NCBI RefSeq assembly: GCF_029637705.1
Contig: NZ_CP121252.1
Span: 2,418,001 to 2,482,000, forward strand
Reading direction: 5' to 3'
Length of the DNA stretch: 64,000 bases
From: Citricoccus muralis
GTDB taxonomy: Bacteria > Actinomycetota > Actinomycetes > Actinomycetales > Micrococcaceae
A model generated the notes under the pieces. It had not been told where the DNA came from. It saw only the letters and a list, made by a program, of their open reading frames with translations, and ran no database searches. The position numbers were made by a program, and so were the translations under genes. This document shows positions 58,301-64,000 of the stretch, in pieces (position 1 is the first letter of the stretch; each line of letters opens with the position of its first letter).

Positions 58301-59143
58301 TCAGCTCCCGAATTCGGCGGAGAGTTCCTCCGAGCGGCGGATATTGGCCGCAATGCCGCGGGCTACGACCCCGGAGAGATCGTCCTCGGTGAAGCTGCGC
58401 AGCGCGGCCTCGGTGGTGCCCTGCGGGCTGGTGATGTTCTCACGCAGTTCGGCGGCCGAGGCGTTCTGGGTGGCGATCATCCGGCCCGCGCCGGCCAGCG
58501 TGGCGGAGGCCAGCTGTTCAGCGACGTCCGCGTCCATGCCGTGCTCCACCGCCGTCTGGGCCAGCAGCTCGGCCAGGTGGAAGAAGTAGGCGGGCCCGGA
58601 GCCAGAGATACCAGCCACCAGGTCGATCTGTGATTCGGGCACCACGACAACAGTGCCTGCCTGTTCAAACAGCCCGCGTGCGGCCTCCAGCTGAGACTCG
58701 GTGACCTCGGCCGAAGCAGCGAGCCCCACCGCACCCTGCTGCACGGCCAGCGGAGTGTTCGGCATGGCGCGCACGATCGGCTGGCCCGCGGGCAGCCGGG
58801 ACGCCATCGAGTCGATGCTGATGCCGGCCGCCACGGAAACCACCACGGTGTCCGGACTCAGGGCAGGAGCGATCTCCTCGCAAACCTCCACTATGGCCTT
58901 GGGCTTGACCCCGAGCACCACGAGGTGAGCGTTGGCGACCTCCCGGTTAGCTTCCGTGTGGTCCTCGGTCGCGGTGACCGCAATGCCGTAGCGGGTGGAC
59001 TTCGTCTCGGCGGAAAGCACCCGCCCTACGGTGGCGCGCACCGATTCGGGATCGTGCCCGCCGGCGAGCAGTCCCTCCAGCACGGCCGAGTTCATGTTGC
59101 CCAGCCCGATGAAGCTGACGGTGGTGGAGGGAGTGAGGCTCAT
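58301..59143 (-). CDS. proC: Pyrroline-5-carboxylate reductase ProC
   Basis: Final enzyme of proline synthesis, 280 residues. The N-terminal Rossmann motif is FIGLGNMNSAVLEGLL, LGVKPKAIVEV and RAMPNTPLAVQQGAVGL follow, and the C-terminal dimerisation domain has GISGSGPAYFFHLAELL and ITSPQGTTEAALRSF. AGGAG lies 6 nt before the ATG, which itself overlaps the stop of the sugar-isomerase gene (ATGA). It is the last gene of a ppx-isomerase-proC operon. Confidence 0.95.
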   Translation of the reverse strand: MSLTPSTTVSFIGLGNMNSAVLEGLLAGGHDPESVRATVGRVLSAETKSTRYGIAVTATEDHTEANREVANAHLVVLGVKPKAIVEVCEEIAPALSPDTVVVSVAAGISIDSMASRLPAGQPIVRAMPNTPLAVQQGAVGLAASAEVTESQLEAARGLFEQAGTVVVVPESQIDLVAGISGSGPAYFFHLAELLAQTAVEHGMDADVAEQLASATLAGAGRMIATQNASAAELRENITSPQGTTEAALRSFTEDDLSGVVARGIAANIRRSEELSAEFGS

Positions 59144-60030
59144 GGGTGCTCCTGTGTTTCTCTCGGGGTCTGGTTCTGGTGCTGTTGGCGGGCTTGGCGC
59201 TGCCCGAGGGCGAGGTGGCGGCGGGCGAAGTTCAGTGATTCGGCGAGCATCTCCTCGCGCTGCCCGGCATATTTGGCGTTGCGGGTGCTGACCTCCACGC
59301 ACACCGAGCCGGTGAAGCCGGAGGCGCCCAAAAACTGCAGGCACTCGGCCACCGGCTGAGCGCCGTGGCCGGGCAGCAGGTGGTCGTCCTTACCGGTGTT
59401 CGTGCCGTCGGTGAGGTGCACGTGGCGCAGCCGCTCGCCGAGCAGTCGAAAAGCAGCCAGCGAGTCCGCTTCAGCGGAGGCTGCGTGGGAGAAATCCCAG
59501 GTCACGAAGTCGTAGTCCAGGGGCACCGGGTCGTGGTGGGGCAGATACATTTTGGCTTCGCGGCCGCGCACTTTCCATGGGTACATGTTCTCCACGGTGA
59601 TCATGATGCCGGTGGCCTCCATGATGTCGCGGATGCCCTCGGCAAAATCCCGGGCGTAGCTGCCCTGCCAGCGGAACGGCGGATGTACCACCACCAGTTC
59701 GGCCCCGAGTTCACGGGCCATGTCCGCGCTGCGGGCGATCTTGTTCCAGGCCGAACCCCAGACCTGCTGAGTGAAGAGCAGGGTGGGGGCGTGGATCGAG
59801 TGGATGGGCATTTCGTGCTGTTCGGAGAGCTGGTCCAGACGCACCGGGTCCTGCGACCAGGCACTCTGGGTCACCATCATTTCGATGCCGTCATACCCCA
59901 GATCCTGGGCCATGGCGAAAACATGCTGCGGGTGCAACGTGAACACCGACGACGACGAAAGCGTCACCGGAATCGGGCGAATCGGGGTACGCTCCGCGCC
60001 GGAAAGGTCGGCTCCTCGTGGCTCAGGCAC
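59140..60030 (-). CDS. Sugar phosphate isomerase/epimerase-like TIM barrel
   Basis: A 296-residue protein of the xylose-isomerase-like TIM-barrel superfamily. Features are MAQDLGYDGIEMMVT near the start, ELVVVHPPFRWQG, ITVENMYPW, FVTWDFSHAASAEADS and LRHVHLTDGTNTGKDDHLLP; the Glu, Asp and His residues in these strands are the expected metal ligands. The substrate is unknown. I use the GTG at 60030, with GGGGG 6 nt upstream; it overlaps the end of the ppx gene. It is coupled to both ppx and proC, a conserved actinobacterial trio. Confidence 0.87.
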   Translation of the reverse strand: MPEPRGADLSGAERTPIRPIPVTLSSSSVFTLHPQHVFAMAQDLGYDGIEMMVTQSAWSQDPVRLDQLSEQHEMPIHSIHAPTLLFTQQVWGSAWNKIARSADMARELGAELVVVHPPFRWQGSYARDFAEGIRDIMEATGIMITVENMYPWKVRGREAKMYLPHHDPVPLDYDFVTWDFSHAASAEADSLAAFRLLGERLRHVHLTDGTNTGKDDHLLPGHGAQPVAECLQFLGASGFTGSVCVEVSTRNAKYAGQREEMLAESLNFARRHLALGQRQARQQHQNQTPRETQEHP

Positions 60031-61054
60031 CGACAACCCCCACCGAGAATCCGGGCGCTTGGCTGCCCGGCGTCAGGTTCACGTGCCCGACCCAGGGTTC
60101 GACCTCGCGGCCGATCACCCCGTCCATCAGCAACGCGTCGAGACGTCCCATGATCAGACCTTCTCGCAGGGCCCACGGGCAGATCAAGATCCGCTCGACG
60201 CCGAACGCGCGCAGCGCCGCCTCGGCCACCAGTCCGCCCGCAAGAATCTGCGGGGCACGCAATTCCGAGACGCCGGGCAGCTCGGAGCGCTCTTCCACGG
60301 TCATGGTGGACAGTCGGCTGTTCCAGCGGCGCAAATCCTGCAGTTCCAGGTAGCGGGGCACGAAGGGGCCATCGGAATAGGGGGCCGCCCCGGCGATGCG
60401 TGCCAGGGAGCGGAACGTCTTCGAGGTGCCCGTCACCACCGTCCCAGCAGGCAGCGCGGGGAAACCCGGTACCTGCTCGGCCAGCACGGTCTCGATGTGC
60501 TTGCGGATTTTCTTCAGCGCCTTGGGCTTGGGCGGGTCGGCCGAGTCCAGGAAGTCGCGGGTCAGCCGTTGGGCACCCAACGGCACGGAGACCGCGCGGG
60601 AGGGGAGCTCGTCGACGCCGTAGGAGATTTCGAAGGAGCCGCCGCCGATGTCGAAATTCAGCAGATGCTCCACATGCCAGCCGTGCCAGCGTCGCACCGC
60701 GAAGTAGGTCATCGCCGCTTCTTGGTCACCGGTGAGCTCGGCCAGGTGCACCCCGCTGGTGCGGGTGACTTCCTCGAGCACTTCGGCGCCATTGGCCGAT
60801 TCTCGGATGGCGGAGGTACAGAACGCGATCATGTCCTCGGCGCCGTTACGCTCGGCGAAGGCCACCGCCTCGCGGATGAACCCGATCAAATCCTGCACAC
60901 CTTCGGCCGTGATGGCCCCATCGTCGTCGAGACGACGAATCAGTGACAGCGGCCGTTTGTGATCCGCGTAAGCTGTGGGGCGCGCGCCCGGGTGGGCGTC
61001 CACGAGCAAAAGGTGGACCGTGTTCGATCCGATGTCCAGGACTCCTAGACGCAT
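60023..61054 (-). CDS. Ppx/GppA-family exopolyphosphatase
   Basis: Exopolyphosphatase or pppGpp phosphatase of the actin-fold Ppx/GppA family, 343 residues, the short form usual in actinobacteria. The first phosphate loop is VLDIGSNTVHLLLVD, the second is FDIGGGSFEISYG, and FCTSAIRESANG lies between them. The short form lacks the C-terminal HD-like domain of the E. coli enzyme. CGGAG precedes the ATG at 61054. Its stop overlaps the start of the isomerase gene. It follows topA by 18 bp. Confidence 0.92.
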   Translation of the reverse strand: MRLGVLDIGSNTVHLLLVDAHPGARPTAYADHKRPLSLIRRLDDDGAITAEGVQDLIGFIREAVAFAERNGAEDMIAFCTSAIRESANGAEVLEEVTRTSGVHLAELTGDQEAAMTYFAVRRWHGWHVEHLLNFDIGGGSFEISYGVDELPSRAVSVPLGAQRLTRDFLDSADPPKPKALKKIRKHIETVLAEQVPGFPALPAGTVVTGTSKTFRSLARIAGAAPYSDGPFVPRYLELQDLRRWNSRLSTMTVEERSELPGVSELRAPQILAGGLVAEAALRAFGVERILICPWALREGLIMGRLDALLMDGVIGREVEPWVGHVNLTPGSQAPGFSVGVVGA

Positions 61055-61072
61055 GCGCGGCTCCGAACCTCG

Positions 61073-63859
61073 TTACTTCTTCGCGGCGGTTTTGCGCCCG
61101 CCGCGCTTGACCGGTCCCTTGGCCCGCTTCTCGGCGAGCAGTTGATACGCCTGCTCGGCGGTCACGGATTCGGGGGCGGTGGCGCGGGGCACAGTGATGT
61201 TGGTGACCCCGTCGGTGACGTAGGGCCCGAACCGACCCTCTTTGATGGTGACCTTCTTACCGGACACCGGGTCCGGTGCGAATTCCGCAATCGGGGGCTT
61301 GGCCGTCCCGCGCCCGCGCTGCTTGGGTTGGGCGTAAATGGCGAGGGCTTCCTCCAGGGTGATCGTGAAGATCTGTTCCTCGGACTCCAGGGAGCGGGAA
61401 TCAGTGCCTTTCTTCAAGTACGGACCGAACCGGCCGTTCTGCGCGGTGATCACCTCACCTTCGGCGTCCTCACCCACGGTGCGCGGCAGGGCCAACAGCT
61501 TCAGCGCGTCCTCCAGGGTGATGGTCTCCAGCGACTGCGATTTCAACAAGGAAGCGGTGCGCGGCTTGACCTTCTTGGGCTTCTTCTTCGGCTTGGGCTT
61601 GCCGTTCTTGTAGTACTCGACCGGCTGTGCATCCATGTGAGCCTGGATTTGTTCTTCGGTGAGCTCCGGCACCACCTCGGTGACATACGGGCCGTAGCGG
61701 CCGTCCTTGGCCACAATTTGGTATCCGGATTCGGCGTCGACGCCAAGATCGACTTCCGAGGGTCCGGCGGTGGCGAAGAGCTCTTCGGCTTTCTCCGGGG
61801 TCAGCTCGTCCGGCGGCAGGTCTTCGGGCACGTTGGCACGCTGCGGCTCCTCGGCCTCCGGTCCGCCGTCGCGCTCCAGGTACGGGCCGAATTTGCCCAC
61901 CCGCAGGGTGATCGCATCGGTCACCGGAATGGAGTTCACCGCGCGGGCGTCAATATCGCCCAGGTTCTCGACGACGTTGCGCAACCCGGTTTCGGCGTCG
62001 TCGGCACCAAAGTAGAAGTTCTGCAGCCAGGCTTCGCGCTGGATCTCACCGGCGGCGATCTGGTCGAGGTCGTCCTCCATGCGCGCGGTGAAGTCGTAGT
62101 CGACGTAGCGGCCGAAGTGTTCCTCGAGCAGTCGGATCACGCTGAACGCGGTCCAAGAGGGCACCAGGGCGTTGCCACGCTTATTGACGTAGCCGCGGTC
62201 CATGATGGTGGAGATGGTCGGGGCGTAGGTGGAGGGGCGCCCGATTTCGCGCTTCTCCAGCTCCGCGACAATGGAGGCTTCCGTGTAGCGCGGCGGCGGG
62301 GTGGTCTCGTGGCCGTCGGCGGTGAGCTCTTCGGCGTCGAGCCCCTGGCCCACGGAGAGATCCGGAAGTCGCTTGGATTTCTCGTCCTTCGCGCCGTCCT
62401 TGCCCGACTCACCACTCGAGTCCTGGCTCGTGTCCTTGCCCTCTTCGTAGGCGGCGAGGAAACCGGGGAAGGTGATCACGGTGCCGGAGGCGGAGAACTC
62501 GGCGGCGCGGGTGCTGTTGTCCACCACAGCCTCGCCGACCACCTTCACGGTGGCGGTGTAGCCGGTGGCGTCGGCCATCTGGGAGGCGATGGTGCGCTTC
62601 CAGATCAGTTCGTAGAGCCGGAACTCATCAGCGCTCAGGGCCGAAGACACCTGGGCTGGGGTGCGGAAATAGTCACCGGCGGGGCGGATCGCTTCGTGAG
62701 CTTCCTGGGCGCCGGCGTTACGGGAGGTGTAGTACCGCTTGGCCTGCGGCACCGAGTCCGCCCCGTACAGTTCCGTAGCCTGACGGCGGGCTGCGTTGAT
62801 GGCCTCGTCGGAGAGCGTCACCGAGTCGGTACGCATATAGGTGATGTAGCCGTTTTCGTAGAGTCGCTGGGCCACCTGCATGGTCACCCGTGAGGAGAAC
62901 CGCAGCTTGCGCGAGGCCTCCTGTTGCAGGGTCGAGGTAGTGAAGGGCGCGGCCGGCCGACGCTTGTAGGGCTTGTCCTCTACGGAGGTCACCGCAAAAT
63001 CTGCGTCAGTCAGTCCAGCAACCAGTGCTTCGGCGGTGGCCTGGTCCAGGTGCACGACCTTGGACTTCGAGGCGGGCTTCAGCTGACCGGCGTCGTCGAA
63101 ATCTCGACCGGCGGCCACCCGGGTGCCGTCCACGGCCGACAGGCGGGCCTGGAACGTTTCGGTCGCCTGCGTGCTGGTGGCACCGTCCGCACGGGTCACG
63201 AAGTCAGCGGTGAGGTCCCAGTATGCGGCGGGGACGAACGCCATGCGCTCGCGTTCTCGCTCGACCACCAGGCGGGTGGCCACGGACTGCACGCGCCCGG
63301 CGGACAGGCCGGGAGCGACCTTGCGCCAGAGCACCGGGGAGATCTCGTAGCCGAAGAGCCGGTCCAGAATGCGCCGGGTCTCCTGGGCATCCACCAGGTC
63401 CTGGTCGATCTCGCGGACGTTTTCTAGACCACGGGCTATGCCTTCTTTGGTGATTTCGGTGAAGGTCATCCGGTACACGGGGACTTTGGGCTTGAGCACG
63501 TCCAGCAGGTGCCAGGCAATCGCTTCACCTTCGCGGTCGGCGTCGGTGGCGAGGTAGAGAGCGGAGGCGTCTTTCATGGCGCGTTTGAGCTCGGTGACAC
63601 GCTTCTTCTTGTCCGGGTAGACCACGTAGTAGGGCTGGAAACCGGACTCGGTGTCTACGGCGAACTTCCCGTAGGGCCCTTTTTTCATCTCCGCCGGCAG
63701 ATCCGAGGGGCGCGGTAGGTCACGAATGTGCCCGGCAGACGCGTCGACCACCCATCCTTCGCCGAGGTATTTGGCGATGGATTTGGACTTGGCAGGTGAC
63801 TCCACTATGACCAGCTTGATGCCTTCATCGGTGGATGGCGCGGCTTTTTTGGCAGGCAC
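61073..63859 (-). CDS. topA: DNA topoisomerase I TopA
   Basis: Type IA topoisomerase that relaxes negative supercoils, 928 residues. The Toprim domain has LVIVESPAKSKSIAKYLG and ATDADREGEAIAWHLLD, and the catalytic tyrosine is Tyr341 in YITYMRTDS. Instead of zinc fingers, the C-terminal third carries four copies of a repeat centred on GKFGPYLERD, DGRYGPYVTE, NGRFGPYLKKG and EGRFGPYVTDG, followed by a Lys-rich tail (KRGGRKTAAKK), as in mycobacterial TopA. A charged insertion lies near residues 470-505. The GTG at 63859 has AAGGAG 4 nt upstream. Confidence 0.96.
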   Translation of the reverse strand: MPAKKAAPSTDEGIKLVIVESPAKSKSIAKYLGEGWVVDASAGHIRDLPRPSDLPAEMKKGPYGKFAVDTESGFQPYYVVYPDKKKRVTELKRAMKDASALYLATDADREGEAIAWHLLDVLKPKVPVYRMTFTEITKEGIARGLENVREIDQDLVDAQETRRILDRLFGYEISPVLWRKVAPGLSAGRVQSVATRLVVERERERMAFVPAAYWDLTADFVTRADGATSTQATETFQARLSAVDGTRVAAGRDFDDAGQLKPASKSKVVHLDQATAEALVAGLTDADFAVTSVEDKPYKRRPAAPFTTSTLQQEASRKLRFSSRVTMQVAQRLYENGYITYMRTDSVTLSDEAINAARRQATELYGADSVPQAKRYYTSRNAGAQEAHEAIRPAGDYFRTPAQVSSALSADEFRLYELIWKRTIASQMADATGYTATVKVVGEAVVDNSTRAAEFSASGTVITFPGFLAAYEEGKDTSQDSSGESGKDGAKDEKSKRLPDLSVGQGLDAEELTADGHETTPPPRYTEASIVAELEKREIGRPSTYAPTISTIMDRGYVNKRGNALVPSWTAFSVIRLLEEHFGRYVDYDFTARMEDDLDQIAAGEIQREAWLQNFYFGADDAETGLRNVVENLGDIDARAVNSIPVTDAITLRVGKFGPYLERDGGPEAEEPQRANVPEDLPPDELTPEKAEELFATAGPSEVDLGVDAESGYQIVAKDGRYGPYVTEVVPELTEEQIQAHMDAQPVEYYKNGKPKPKKKPKKVKPRTASLLKSQSLETITLEDALKLLALPRTVGEDAEGEVITAQNGRFGPYLKKGTDSRSLESEEQIFTITLEEALAIYAQPKQRGRGTAKPPIAEFAPDPVSGKKVTIKEGRFGPYVTDGVTNITVPRATAPESVTAEQAYQLLAEKRAKGPVKRGGRKTAAKK

Positions 63860-63928
63860 GAGGCTCCTTCTGTTGCGTCGATACCCCTCTAATGTAGCGG
63901 GTTGATCGACACGGTGATGAACCGAGGG

Positions 63929-64000
63929 TCACCGGGGCGCGGTCTGCTCCCCGACGCGCGCGGCGTGTTCAGCCACCAGCGAGACCAGGTAGTAGACGCG
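63929..64000 (-). CDS. C-terminal end of a gene running off the window
   Basis: The last 23 codons and stop of a minus-strand frame: RVYYLVSLVAEHAARVGEQT, then APR. It ends 69 bp before the topA start. The fragment is too short to assign. Codon use and placement support a real gene upstream of topA. Confidence 0.55.
   Translation of the reverse strand, partial: RVYYLVSLVAEHAARVGEQTAPR

Noticed and set aside
61142-62893. A 583-codon open frame antisense to topA
   Set aside because: Shadow of topA codon usage; no ribosome site and no recognisable domain.
1-64000. CRISPR array, prophage, toxin-antitoxin or restriction system
   Set aside because: No regularly spaced repeats, no phage structural or integrase genes, and no recognisable defence gene were seen; the only mobile gene is the IS transposase.

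Overview
This 64 kb window is GC-rich, densely packed chromosomal DNA from an actinobacterium. It is most likely a member of the Micrococcales, and Micrococcaceae-like. The reasons are the complete menaquinone gene set with a prenyl-reductase next to the polyprenyl synthase, a ResB/CcsB (system II) cytochrome c maturation cluster, a Rex repressor beside a glutaredoxin, a BldC-like MerR regulator beside the tiny bS22-type ribosomal protein, an actinobacterial-type TopA, and frequent GTG/TTG and apparently leaderless starts. I cannot name the genus from sequence alone.

Layout. 0-2.3 kb: a truncated GntR regulator, a tRNA-Tyr and an insertion sequence whose transposase is split by a frameshift. 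2.4-10.9 kb: YajQ, an unknown protein, HtpX protease, an MFS exporter, FprA ferredoxin reductase, an L-lactate permease with a clear tandem LldR-type operator and its GntR regulator, then a SUKH-like/HIT gene pair. 10.9-18.3 kb: polyprenyl diphosphate synthase, geranylgeranyl-reductase-like flavoprotein, menF, a PadR regulator, menD and menC. 18.4-23.7 kb: a three-gene sortase-assembled pilus locus (tip adhesin, shaft pilin, class C sortase) fed by a long AT-rich leader region. 24.1-36.2 kb: a PAP2 phosphatase, a branched-chain 2-oxoacid dehydrogenase operon (bkdABC) with a divergent Lrp regulator, an MFS protein, an NCS2 purine permease, an orphan DmdA/GcvT-like demethylase and an S9 oligopeptidase. 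36.2-43.9 kb: a PadR-ABC transporter operon and menB-menE-menA. 43.9-52.6 kb: small membrane proteins, the tlpA-ccdA-resB-ccsB operon, a histidine phosphatase, a proline/glutamine-rich membrane protein, rex-glutaredoxin, bS22 and a BldC-like gene. 52.8-64 kb: an AcuC-type deacetylase, a TrkH/TrkA potassium system, a BCCT transporter, a ppx-isomerase-proC operon, topA and the last 23 codons of another gene.

How the genes fit together. Much of the window serves the respiratory membrane: menaquinone head-group synthesis (menFDCBEA), its prenyl tail and tail saturation, cytochrome c maturation, NADH/NAD sensing by Rex, and lactate uptake that supplies reductant. The men genes are in two blocks about 22 kb apart, with the pilus, bkd and several transporter genes in between. 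Osmotic and ionic balance genes (TrkH/TrkA, BCCT, proC) cluster near the right end.

Most interesting signals. (1) At least fourteen genes carry a TANNNT-like -10 hexamer (one is AAGACT) 6-9 nt, usually exactly 7 nt, before the start codon, which implies widespread leaderless transcription and fixes several start codons. (2) The pilus locus is a minimal two-pilin type with a propeller-like tip and a 16-bp hairpin between pilin and sortase. (3) The insertion sequence has doubled ends and a frameshift exactly at a GGG-TAG junction. (4) There are perfect regulatory palindromes at lctP and at the PadR-ABC operon. I found no CRISPR array, prophage or recognisable new defence system, so the case for a wholly undescribed system here is modest.
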